A stretch of 64,000 nt of DNA from Pseudomonas benzenivorans (GTDB lineage: Bacteria; Pseudomonadota; Gammaproteobacteria; Pseudomonadales; Pseudomonadaceae): positions 124,001 to 188,000 of the forward strand of contig NZ_FNCT01000007.1 in assembly GCF_900100495.1 (NCBI RefSeq), read 5' to 3'. The notes beneath the pieces are model-generated. The model saw only the letters and a list, made by a program, of their open reading frames with translations. It was not told the DNA's origin and made no database searches. The position numbers and the translations under genes were made by a program. Within the stretch, counting starts at the first letter, position 1; every line of letters begins with the position of its first letter. Shown piece by piece: positions 7,408-16,197 of the stretch.

Positions 7408-10068
7408 ATGAATTCCCTGCCGATCGACGTCCTCCTGCCCGACCTGCGCCAGGCCCTGGCCAGCCGCCACGAAGCGGTGCTGGAGGCGCCGCCCGGCGCC
7501 GGCAAGACCACCCGCGTGCCGCTGGCGCTGCTGGATGAGCCGTGGCTGGCCGGGCAACGCATTCTCATGCTCGAGCCGCGCCGGCTGGCCGCCCGTGCCG
7601 CCGCCGAGCGCCTGGCCAGCGAACTGGGCGAGCCGGTCGGCGAGACCGTCGGCTACCGCATCCGCTTGGACAGCAAGGTCGGCCCGCGCACCCGCATCGA
7701 GGTGGTCACCGAGGGCATCCTGACCCGCCGCCTGCAGGACGACCCGGCGCTGGAGGGCGTCGGCCTGGTGATCTTCGACGAGTTCCACGAGCGCAGCCTG
7801 GATGCCGACCTGGCCCTGGCGCTCACCCTCAACGGCCGGGCCTTGCTGCGCGGCGAGGAGTCCGGCGAGCCGCCGCTGAAGGTCCTGCTGATGTCGGCGA
7901 CCCTGGAAGGCGAGCGCCTGGCGGCGCTGCTCGCCGATGCCCCGGTGCTGCGCAGCGAGGGGCGGATGTTCCCGGTGGAGCTGCGCTGGGGCGCGCCCTG
8001 GCAGGCCGGCGAGTGGCTCGAGCCGCGGGTGGTGCAGACCGTGTTGCAGGCGCTGGCCGACGAGCCTGGCAGCCTGCTGGTGTTCCTTCCCGGGCAGGCG
8101 GAGATCCGCCGGGTCAACGAACAACTGGCCGAGGCCCTGGCCGGGCGTAGCGACATCCTGCTCTGCCCGCTGCACGGCGAGCTGGAGCTGGGTGCCCAGC
8201 GCGCGGCGATCGAGCCGGCGCCCGCCGGCCTGCGCAAGGTGGTGCTGGCGACCAATATCGCCGAGACCAGCCTGACCATCGACGGCGTGCGCGTGGTGGT
8301 GGATGCCGGGCTGGCGCGGGTGCCGCGCTTCGACCCGAACAGCGGCATGACCCGCCTGGAGACCCAGCGCATCTCGCGCGCCTCGGCCACCCAGCGGGCC
8401 GGGCGGGCCGGGCGCCTGCAGCCGGGGGCCTGTTACCGGCTGTGGTCGCAGGCGCAGCACGAGCAACTGGCGGCCCATGCGACGGCGGAAATCCTCCAGG
8501 CCGACCTGGCCGGGCTGGCCCTGCAACTGGTGCGCTGGGGCGTGCAGCCAGGCGAGTTGGCCTGGCTCGACGCGCCGCCGGCTGCGGCCTATGCCCAGGC
8601 CATCGAACTGCTGCAACGGCTCGGCGCGGTGGATGCGCATGGCGAGCTGACCGGCCATGGGCGGGCCATGGCCGAATTGCCGGCGCACCCGCGCATCGCC
8701 CATCTGCTGTTGCGCGGCCAGGCCCTGGGCCTGGGGGCGCTAGCCTGCGACCTGGCCGCGCTGCTCGGTGAACGCGACATCTTACGCGGCGGCGGCGCCG
8801 ACCTGCACAGCCGCTTGGCCCTGCTCGCCGGTGAAAGCAGGGCCGCGCGTGCCGCCCAAGGCGGGGTGCAGCGGGCGCGCCAGCTGGCCCGGCAGTTCCA
8901 GGCCTACCTCAAGCGCCAGCCGGTCGCCACAAAGGTGGCCGATCCGGAGCATCCGCGCTGGCTCGGCGCCCTGCTGGCGTTCGCCTACCCGGACCGGGTC
9001 GCCCAGCAGCGCCGTGCCGGCGGGGCCGAATACCGCCTGGCCAACGGCCGCGCGGCAGTGTTTGCCGAGAGCGATGCGCTGATGAAGCACGAATGGCTGG
9101 TGGTGGCCGATCTCGGCAGCCGCCAGGGCCAGCGCGAGGAGCGCATCTACCTGGCCGCCGACCTCGAGCCGGCGCTGTTCGACGGCGTGCTGGCCGAGCA
9201 GGTCAGCGAACTGGAGCTGCTCGACTGGGACGAACGAGAAGGCGTGCTGCGCGCCGAACGCCAGCGCCGGGTCGGCGAGCTGGTGCTGAGCCGCGAGGCG
9301 CTGGCCGGGCTGGACCAGCAGCAGCGCAGCCGCGCCCTGCTCGGCCTGGTGCGGCGCAAGGGCCTGGAATTGCTGCCATGGACCCCGGAGTTGCGCCAGT
9401 GGCAGGCGCGCGTGGCCCTGCTGCGCGGCCTGGATCTGGCCGAGAGGGGCGCCAGCGAGTGGCCGGATGTATCCGACCGGGCCCTGCTCGCCAGCCTGGA
9501 AGAGTGGCTGGCGCCCTACCTGGGCAAGGTCAGCCGCCTCAGCCACTTCGCCAACCTGGATCTGCCCGCGATGCTCCAGGGGCTGCTGCCCTGGCCGCTG
9601 CCGCAGCGCCTGGAGGAGTGGGCGCCGCGCAGCCTGCAGGTGCCCTCCGGTTCGCGCATCGGCGTGGATTACAGCGAACAGCCGCCGGTGCTGGCGGTGC
9701 GCCTGCAGGAGCTGTTCGGCCTGGCCGAGACGCCGCGCATCGCCGGCGGCCGACAGGCGCTCAAGCTGCACCTGCTGTCGCCGGCACGTCGCCCGGTGCA
9801 GGTGACCCAGGACCTGGCCAACTTCTGGCGCAGCACCTACGCCGAGGTGAAGAAGGACCTCAAGGGGCGTTACCCCAAGCTATCACGTAACTCGACATTG
9901 ACTCCCGCATCCTGTAACTCAGGCGGCTTGACGGATTGTGGGCAGTTTGAAGCATGTAACTTGCGGGCGTTGACTCGCGACCTGAGCGCGCTGCTAGTGC
10001 AGCTCCGGTATCGATCTCAGAACGTCTTGGCTTACTGGCTTGCACCTAACGCAACTTGCCAGCTGTAA
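7408..10068 (+). CDS. hrpB: ATP-dependent helicase HrpB, host copy with island-altered C-terminus
   Basis: A DEAH-type superfamily 2 helicase. Walker A APPGAGKTT is at about 27-35, the Walker B box DEFH at 124-127, then SATLEG, FLPGQAEIRRV, TNIAETSLTIDGV and QRAGRAGR, followed by the HrpB C-terminal domain. Residues 1-824 are host sequence in GC-rich codons. After K824 (bases 9877-9879) the frame enters the mobile island and reads 62 foreign residues before a stop at 10066-10068. The true last 20 codons lie at 36196-36258. All helicase motifs survive, so the protein may still work, but its conserved tail is replaced. The restored gene would encode 844 aa. Confidence 0.93.
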   Translation: MNSLPIDVLLPDLRQALASRHEAVLEAPPGAGKTTRVPLALLDEPWLAGQRILMLEPRRLAARAAAERLASELGEPVGETVGYRIRLDSKVGPRTRIEVVTEGILTRRLQDDPALEGVGLVIFDEFHERSLDADLALALTLNGRALLRGEESGEPPLKVLLMSATLEGERLAALLADAPVLRSEGRMFPVELRWGAPWQAGEWLEPRVVQTVLQALADEPGSLLVFLPGQAEIRRVNEQLAEALAGRSDILLCPLHGELELGAQRAAIEPAPAGLRKVVLATNIAETSLTIDGVRVVVDAGLARVPRFDPNSGMTRLETQRISRASATQRAGRAGRLQPGACYRLWSQAQHEQLAAHATAEILQADLAGLALQLVRWGVQPGELAWLDAPPAAAYAQAIELLQRLGAVDAHGELTGHGRAMAELPAHPRIAHLLLRGQALGLGALACDLAALLGERDILRGGGADLHSRLALLAGESRAARAAQGGVQRARQLARQFQAYLKRQPVATKVADPEHPRWLGALLAFAYPDRVAQQRRAGGAEYRLANGRAAVFAESDALMKHEWLVVADLGSRQGQREERIYLAADLEPALFDGVLAEQVSELELLDWDEREGVLRAERQRRVGELVLSREALAGLDQQQRSRALLGLVRRKGLELLPWTPELRQWQARVALLRGLDLAERGASEWPDVSDRALLASLEEWLAPYLGKVSRLSHFANLDLPAMLQGLLPWPLPQRLEEWAPRSLQVPSGSRIGVDYSEQPPVLAVRLQELFGLAETPRIAGGRQALKLHLLSPARRPVQVTQDLANFWRSTYAEVKKDLKGRYPKLSRNSTLTPASCNSGGLTDCGQFEACNLRALTRDLSALLVQLRYRSQNVLAYWLAPNATCQL
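9877..9891. other. Left island junction (attL)
   Basis: Host CCCAAGC runs into island TATCACGTAAC (9881-9891). The island's right end, read inward, starts with TATCAGCTAAC, nine of eleven bases the same, so the two ends carry matching inverted sequences. The crossover lies within or next to AAGC, because both junctions keep AA(G/C)C beside host sequence. The exact base is uncertain by two or three positions. Confidence 0.75.
9887..9974. repeat. Three GTAAC...TTGAC direct repeats at the island left end
   Basis: GTAAC at 9887, 9914 and 9956 is each followed by TTGAC at 9898, 9928 and 9970. The second and third units have identical 19-base layout (GTAACT-N8-TTGAC style). These look like arm-type binding sites for the recombinases. 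TTGAC/GTCAA motifs are also dense in the last 160 bases of the right end. Confidence 0.55.
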
Positions 10069-10114
10069 CTGCGGATCAGCATCAACATATTGCTTCGCCA
10101 GATTAGGGCGCATC

Positions 10115-12634
10115 ATGAATACATTGCCTATCGATGCCGCTCTACCGGCATTACGAACTGCTTTATTAGAGCGCGATGAAGTCGTTCTGGAAGCCCCTCC
10201 CGGCGCGGGTAAAACAACGCGCGTCCCGCTAGCACTGCTTTCTGAACCATGGCTTGGTAATCAAAAAATTCTGATGTTGGAACCACGACGTCTTGCTGCG
10301 CGGGCTGCTGCCGAACGTTTAGCAAGCGAGTTGGGGGAGCGTGTCGGCGAAACAGTTGGTTATCGCATCCGGTTAGAAAGTAAGGTCGGGCCTCGCACCA
10401 GAATTGAGGTAGTTACTGAAGGAATTTTGTCTCGAAGACTGCAGGATGATCCTTCGCTCGAAGGCGTAGGGATGGTCATATTCGACGAGTTTCACCTCAG
10501 GACGCTCGAAGCCGAACTGGCTCTTGCTTTATGCCTGAATGGGCGGGAGCTTCTGCGGGATGAAAGTCAGCCCCTGAAGATCCTACTGATGTCAGCCACT
10601 CTTGAGGGAGGGCGGCTTTCCAGATTGCTAAATGATGCCCCCATCGTGACCAGTGAGGGACGAATGTTTCCCGTCACTATGGTCTGGGGGAAACCTTATC
10701 AGCCTGGCGAAGCTATTGAGCCCAGAGTCGTTCAGTCGTGCCTACAGGCGATTGCTGAGCAGAGCGGCAGTGTCTTGGTTTTTCTTCCGGGCCAGGCTGA
10801 AATTCGTCGCGTTCACGAACAACTTCTTGAGCATCTTGATGGACGCAGTGAGATTATGCTGTGCCCGCTTCATGGTGAATTGGATCTTGCTTCCCAGAGA
10901 GCAGCTATCGAGCCAGCTCCGGTCGGCAAGCGCAAGGTGGTATTGGCCACCAATATCGCAGAGACGAGTCTGACCATTGATGGTGTGCGTGTGGTGATTG
11001 ATGCCGGTATGGCTCGGGTGCCTCGCTTCGATCCTGTCAGCGGAATGACTCGTCTCGACACACAGCGGGTTTCTCGCGCGGCAGCTACTCAGCGTGCCGG
11101 GCGGGCGGGGCGCCTTGAACTAGGTGTCTGCTATCGCCTATGGTCAGAGGCTCAGCATGACCAGCTCGTTGCTTATGATGCCGCTGAAATTCTACAGGCA
11201 GATCTATCTGGGCTGGCACTTCAGCTCGCTCGTTGGGGTGTTGAGCCCGAAGGTCTCGCATGGCTTGATGCGCCGCCGGCGGCGGCATTTGCTCAGGCAT
11301 GTGATCTGCTTTTCCGTCTCGGCGCGCTTGATGAGCGCGGTGTCATTACTACCCACGGCCAGGCCATGGCCGGGCTGCCAACGCACCCGCGAATAGCCCA
11401 CCTTTTACTTCGTGGGCAGGCGTTTGGGCTTGGTCGACTTGCTTGCGATATAGCTGCTCTGCTGGGCGAAAAAGACATTCTCCGCGGTAGCGGTGCGGAT
11501 CTTCATGACCGCATAGCGGCTATGGCAAACGAGCTATCTTCGCGGGCTAACCGAAGCGCAGTTCAGCGTGCTCGCCAACTTGCACGGCAGTTTCGAGGAC
11601 TCCTAAGGGGGCCGGTATCTGATCCCGTAGCAGATCCCGATGATGCGCGCTGGTTGGGCGCTCTTCTAGCCTTTGCGTACCCCGACCGGATAGCGCGGCA
11701 GCGCCGTGCTGGTGGTGCTGACTACAAGCTCGCAAATGGACGCGCTGCTCAGTTCGGTGAGCCGGATGCACTCATGAAAGAGCCTTGGCTTGTAGTCGCT
11801 GATCTTGGCAGTCGTCAGGGGCAGCGCGAAGAGCGCATCTACCTTGCAGCGGCACTTGCCCCTGAACTTTTTGACACGGTGCTCGCTGAGCAAGTGGTTC
11901 AGCGCGACAAGATCGAGTGGGATGAGCGTGAAGGCGTCCTCAAGGCAGAAAGGCAGCGCTGTGTGGGTGAACTCGTACTGAGCTCTGACGCCTTGCCAGG
12001 GCTCGATGAGGAAGCGCGCACCAAGGCTTTGTCTGATCTGGTTCGCCGCAAGGGTATAGAGTTGCTCCCCTGGACTCCCGAGCTGCGTCAATGGCAGGCG
12101 CGTGTCGCGCTTATTCGCCAATTGGATCTTGAAGAGCAAGGCCAAAGTGAATGGCCAGACTTATCCGATACTGCTCTGCTTTCCTCGCTTGAGGAATGGC
12201 TGGCTTCGTACTTAGGGCGGGTGAGCCGTCTCAGCCATTTCGCCAATCTTGACCTGCAAAGCATCCTTCTGGGGCTGCTGCCCTGGCCACTTCCCCAGCG
12301 ACTTGATGAGCTGGCGCCGAAAGCGCTGCAGGTGCCTTCAGGTTCGCGTATTGCCATCGACTACTCAGAACGTCCGCCTGTCCTCGCCGTGCGGTTGCAA
12401 GAGCTATTTGGGTTGGCTGAAACGCCGCGCATCGTTGGTGGCCGACAGAGTGTGCTGCTGCACCTCCTGTCGCCGGCAAGGCGACCTGTGCAGGTAACTC
12501 AGGATTTGGCCAGCTTCTGGGCCAATACCTATGTAGAGGTGAAGAAAGACTTGAAAGGCAGGTACCCCAAGCACTGGTGGCCTGAAAACCCAATGGAAGC
12601 AGAGCCGACAGCCAGAGCCAAGCCGCGCTCCTAG
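10115..12634 (+). CDS. hrpB: ATP-dependent helicase HrpB, island-borne second copy
   Basis: A complete 839-aa HrpB closely related to the host copy but encoded with much lower GC at third positions. The motifs match: APPGAGKTT, DEFH at 124-127 (followed by LRTLE instead of ERSLD), SATLEG, TNIAETSLTIDGV, QRAGRAGR. It ends with GRYPKHWWPENPMEAEPTA and a short basic tail, aligning with the host tail that the island displaced. The ATG at 10115 has AGGG seven bases upstream. It lies 46 bases downstream of the interrupted host copy on the same strand, so host transcription could reach it. I infer a functional replacement for the damaged gene; it is not an assembly duplicate, because the DNA differs throughout. 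Confidence 0.95.
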   Translation: MNTLPIDAALPALRTALLERDEVVLEAPPGAGKTTRVPLALLSEPWLGNQKILMLEPRRLAARAAAERLASELGERVGETVGYRIRLESKVGPRTRIEVVTEGILSRRLQDDPSLEGVGMVIFDEFHLRTLEAELALALCLNGRELLRDESQPLKILLMSATLEGGRLSRLLNDAPIVTSEGRMFPVTMVWGKPYQPGEAIEPRVVQSCLQAIAEQSGSVLVFLPGQAEIRRVHEQLLEHLDGRSEIMLCPLHGELDLASQRAAIEPAPVGKRKVVLATNIAETSLTIDGVRVVIDAGMARVPRFDPVSGMTRLDTQRVSRAAATQRAGRAGRLELGVCYRLWSEAQHDQLVAYDAAEILQADLSGLALQLARWGVEPEGLAWLDAPPAAAFAQACDLLFRLGALDERGVITTHGQAMAGLPTHPRIAHLLLRGQAFGLGRLACDIAALLGEKDILRGSGADLHDRIAAMANELSSRANRSAVQRARQLARQFRGLLRGPVSDPVADPDDARWLGALLAFAYPDRIARQRRAGGADYKLANGRAAQFGEPDALMKEPWLVVADLGSRQGQREERIYLAAALAPELFDTVLAEQVVQRDKIEWDEREGVLKAERQRCVGELVLSSDALPGLDEEARTKALSDLVRRKGIELLPWTPELRQWQARVALIRQLDLEEQGQSEWPDLSDTALLSSLEEWLASYLGRVSRLSHFANLDLQSILLGLLPWPLPQRLDELAPKALQVPSGSRIAIDYSERPPVLAVRLQELFGLAETPRIVGGRQSVLLHLLSPARRPVQVTQDLASFWANTYVEVKKDLKGRYPKHWWPENPMEAEPTARAKPRS

Positions 12635-12797
12635 GGCAGGTGCCTGCGGGAGGCAGTTGCCAATATCTGGCGCTGCCCATGCTCGGATGTAGCTCGCCTG
12701 CAGATCCTCACGATGAGGAGTAAGTGCAGCGACTTCGGATGCATCGTAAACGCCTGATCGCTAGTGTCGACTCATCTACATAAATAAAAGGTGAGTC

Positions 12798-14267
12798 ATG
12801 TCCTATCGAAATCCTCAGCACGAAGCGCGCCTGGTTCTTCTTTCGGCCCTTCGAAACGCTTTCTCAAGCCTCTGCGTCAGTGAAGCGCCCTACGCAAAAA
12901 AAATCATGCTGGAAGGGAGCGGTTCTGAAGTTGTGTATCAGGTTGGTGAAGTTGGCGGAGATAACTATCCTGACTTATATAATTTCCCGTTTCTGTTTCA
13001 CTCAAGCGGATATCCGTGGAAAGAGGCTAATGATTATCTGCTGGGCCTAATGCGTGATAAGGCTCCGATCAATCGGCGCACTGACGATATTCGGCGGCGT
13101 GCCAGCAAGCTGATTGATTACCTGTTGTTCTGTGAGGGTAACAATCTTGATTGGCTCGACTTCTCCGGTGCTCGGCCTCCACTTCGTCCGACATACAAAT
13201 ATTTCTACCACCTGATTAATGAAGGCGCCCGCAGTAATCAGGTAATCAATCAATACACAGGCGTTATCTACCACTTTTACAAGTACGTTTCCGAGCATTG
13301 GCATGATCTCGACATGAAGCGTGTCGATACGATTAAGCAGGTACGCTTCATCGTGCATGGGTCTAAAGGCGTCAAGGTCGTAGATGCAGAAAAGCGCAGT
13401 CAAACGCGACGCACGCAGCCGGTTAGTTCAGTGCAGCTAGGGTTCGTGCGGGAAGACGGCGAGGATCTTAGGCCACTTTCCAATCTTGAATTGGGTGCTT
13501 TTTTGTCCAGCATTCGCAATGAAAAAGAATGGTCTGCGGTTGAGCGATTGATCCTGATGACCTCGTTAATGACGGGCGCCCGTAAGCAAACCGTTCTGAC
13601 CATGCGCTTAAAACATTTGAAAGGCTTTACAGAGGACAAACTGGAGCCGGAGGGTGCATATAAATTACATGCTGGCCCCAGCACAGGAATTGATACGAAA
13701 TACGACAAGCCGCAAGTTCTATACGTTCCAAAGCAACTTGCCGAAGAACTTGTGACGCTTGCCAAAAGCCCAATGATGAAGAAGCGGAGGGAGAAATTTC
13801 TAGCTCAGTTAGAAGCAAGTCATCCCGGCTTGTCGGTAGCTGAAGACGATATGTATTTATTTCTTTCCGATCAAGGAAATTGCTACTACATGGCCAAAAG
13901 CGATCCGCGCTATACGATTGTGAAGTCGCCGCAGACAGGACAGGTAACGGAAACGATTAAACGCAAGTTGATCACAAAAGCCTCTAGCCCATTCCCGAAA
14001 AACTTTTCATATCACTGGTTGCGAGCGACCTTTGCCTATCAACTCTACCAGCGCTTGCAAGCATTGGTTCGGGATGGAGCGCTGAAGCCGGGCGAAGACA
14101 TTGACTTTATTCAGAAGCGCATGCACCACGAGTCCAGGGAAACGACAGAGAACTACCTAAAGTTATTCAACATGACTCACGAAAAGGTTATTGCCCAAGA
14201 GATTTGGGAGGAAAAACTGTTCAATGGCGGCTACGCGTTGCTGAAGGTGGTGGCGCACGATGAATAA
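12798..14267 (+). CDS. Tyrosine recombinase (first gene of recombinase operon)
   Basis: A 489-aa integrase-like protein. The catalytic set is visible in order: Arg in MTGARKQTVLTMRLKHL, H-x-x-R in YHWLRATFA, His in RMHHESRETTENYLKLF and the nucleophile Tyr in TENYLK. The N-terminal half should hold the core-binding domain. ATG 12798 follows GGTGA. Its 3' end overlaps the next gene by eight bases. As the only member here with every canonical residue apparent, it is probably the strand-cleaving enzyme for island excision and integration. It resembles the first recombinase of trio elements (Tn554 TnpA, GmtY), but I cannot settle which family without alignment. Confidence 0.85.
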   Translation: MSYRNPQHEARLVLLSALRNAFSSLCVSEAPYAKKIMLEGSGSEVVYQVGEVGGDNYPDLYNFPFLFHSSGYPWKEANDYLLGLMRDKAPINRRTDDIRRRASKLIDYLLFCEGNNLDWLDFSGARPPLRPTYKYFYHLINEGARSNQVINQYTGVIYHFYKYVSEHWHDLDMKRVDTIKQVRFIVHGSKGVKVVDAEKRSQTRRTQPVSSVQLGFVREDGEDLRPLSNLELGAFLSSIRNEKEWSAVERLILMTSLMTGARKQTVLTMRLKHLKGFTEDKLEPEGAYKLHAGPSTGIDTKYDKPQVLYVPKQLAEELVTLAKSPMMKKRREKFLAQLEASHPGLSVAEDDMYLFLSDQGNCYYMAKSDPRYTIVKSPQTGQVTETIKRKLITKASSPFPKNFSYHWLRATFAYQLYQRLQALVRDGALKPGEDIDFIQKRMHHESRETTENYLKLFNMTHEKVIAQEIWEEKLFNGGYALLKVVAHDE

Positions 14268-16197
14268 CCGTCAGCAATTTGAGCATCGTGCCAATACGCA
14301 GATTATTACTCTGAGTGAAGTCACCCATGAGTTTGCCGAGCCTGAGCGCTTGCGTCTGCAACTTTCTCCGAAGGTGCTGAAGAAACCGTTTGATATTGGC
14401 AGTTTTGCGTATGTCATTCGTGGCAAGAATGAAAGCATTTTTGATGATCGCGGTACGCCGGTAGGGATTGAATCTTTTGTTGAAAACCGCCGTGAACTGA
14501 TTATGAGGCTGCTGGAGACCTTTGTCGGTCAGCGTGAACTGACTGTGCTAACTAGATTGAGAAATACCGAATACCTTATCGACTGGCTTAACGCAAAGGG
14601 CTACAGGGAACTTTTTGCCAGTGCAGCGCAAGCCCAGCAAGCCTATCGAGACTATACCGCGCACCTGAATCATCAAATAAATCATCAGAAGTTGAAGCCC
14701 TGCACCGGGAAAAATATGCAGGTCTTTTTTTCTAAGATTATTGAACTGCTTTACCCAGAAGGCAGCCACCATATTCTAGCGGGTGCGGTCTCGATTATTG
14801 CCGAAAGAGGCTCTGAGGAGGCCGCCAGGACTGCCCATGTTGAGATGTACCGGGACGTTTGTTTGGCCATTGCCCGGCAATGCAGCGCTTTCGTTCTGAA
14901 TGGTCAGTCATATCCCTTGGTTGTGAGTATTAGGGACTATGAGGTGGTTGGGTTCCCATCAAACCACGGTTGGGTTGGCCCATTCAAGGAATCGCCGCTT
15001 GGATACAATGCCAGCGCGCGACGGATTGCGACGGTCGAGGAATACCTGGCGGCTTCTGAAAAACTGGGGCGAAAGCGACCCTTTAAATCGACAGTAAAGT
15101 GCGCGCTAGCAGAGGCAAAGGCGTCCTTGGATGCGGCCAATCGAGATGAGCGCTATTGGCACCGGCTTAACGTGGCGGGTCTTGCTGTGAAAGCCTATGC
15201 CAGCCTTTTCCTGATGATCACAGGTGCCACGCCGACCGAGTTTCAACAGTTTAACTATGCAGACGCGCTCGACATTGAGAAGTCTCCGCTCAAGAAAGAG
15301 TTGTCGGCTGTGAAATTCCGTGCGGGCGGGAAAGCAACCCTTTACAGCATCGGGCAGGGCACGGGTTTGCCACTACTCAAGGAGTACCTGAAGCTCCGTG
15401 AATGGATTCTGAATGGCGCGACACATGAGCGGTTGTTCTTTTCGATGCCCTCGGCTGATGAACGAGTAAGCGATAGTAAAGAATTCTCTGAATTTAAGGT
15501 GGTTTATTTGCTGCCAAAATTCTTTAAAACCACCAGCGGCACCTTCCTCGACCCCAAGGTGCCGAGACTTTCATCGCGCAAGATGCGCAAGCACAAAAGC
15601 CTTGGGATGCACGCCGCTGGCGTGTCGCCGTCCACGGTAGCGGCAACCTTGAATCACAGCGTGGCGGTGAATCTTTCGACTTATTCGGAGGCTACTCCTG
15701 AGCAGCAGGAAGCCGAGTTCGGACAGTTCTGGCAGGCCATGCGCCATGCCGCCAAAGTCACGGTTGAGCGCAGCCTGAGGTCCGCGGAGGGCGAGATCAC
15801 AACGGCGACGGGCCACTGTGACGGGTTCAATCAGCCGATCTCCGTACGTGATTTAGGGACTATTGCAATCGAGCCGAACTGCCGCACCCAATACGGCTGC
15901 TTGTACTGCGAACACTATATTTGTCACAGCGATGAAGAAGACCTGCACAAGATTTTGAGCTTACAGTATGTGATCAATTCAGTGCGTAAAGCCGCGCCCG
16001 ATGCGCCCCATGCTGAAGCGCTCTACAAAGAATTGTCGATCCGAATCGAGTTCATCCTTGAGGCGCTTGCCGAGCGCTCGGATGAGGTGAAGCAGTTGGT
16101 CGAGGCGATTAAGACCAAGGTATTTGAATACGGTGAACTCACACCTTTCTGGGAAAGCCGCTTGAGCCGTTATGAAAAAATGGGGGTGGCATTTTGA
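14260..16197 (+). CDS. Tyrosine-recombinase-like protein with degenerate active site
   Basis: A 645-aa protein. The expected first arginine motif reads ITGATPTEFQQFNYADAL, without the Arg, and the H-x-x-R motif is replaced by SSRKMRKHKS. A downstream LNHSVAVNLSTYSEA keeps the His and a Tyr. A C-terminal cysteine cluster (PNCRTQYGCLYCEHYICH) suggests a zinc-binding domain. It overlaps both neighbours (eight and four bases), so it is co-translated with them. I infer an accessory recombinase subunit, similar in position and size to Tn554 TnpB or a Gamma-Mobile-Trio partner. It may still be catalytic if other residues compensate. Confidence 0.75.
   Translation: MNNRQQFEHRANTQIITLSEVTHEFAEPERLRLQLSPKVLKKPFDIGSFAYVIRGKNESIFDDRGTPVGIESFVENRRELIMRLLETFVGQRELTVLTRLRNTEYLIDWLNAKGYRELFASAAQAQQAYRDYTAHLNHQINHQKLKPCTGKNMQVFFSKIIELLYPEGSHHILAGAVSIIAERGSEEAARTAHVEMYRDVCLAIARQCSAFVLNGQSYPLVVSIRDYEVVGFPSNHGWVGPFKESPLGYNASARRIATVEEYLAASEKLGRKRPFKSTVKCALAEAKASLDAANRDERYWHRLNVAGLAVKAYASLFLMITGATPTEFQQFNYADALDIEKSPLKKELSAVKFRAGGKATLYSIGQGTGLPLLKEYLKLREWILNGATHERLFFSMPSADERVSDSKEFSEFKVVYLLPKFFKTTSGTFLDPKVPRLSSRKMRKHKSLGMHAAGVSPSTVAATLNHSVAVNLSTYSEATPEQQEAEFGQFWQAMRHAAKVTVERSLRSAEGEITTATGHCDGFNQPISVRDLGTIAIEPNCRTQYGCLYCEHYICHSDEEDLHKILSLQYVINSVRKAAPDAPHAEALYKELSIRIEFILEALAERSDEVKQLVEAIKTKVFEYGELTPFWESRLSRYEKMGVAF

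Noticed and set aside
10115..12634. Second hrpB as an assembly artefact or recent tandem duplication
   Set aside because: The DNA differs from the host copy throughout and in codon use, and the displaced host tail is found 26 kb away.
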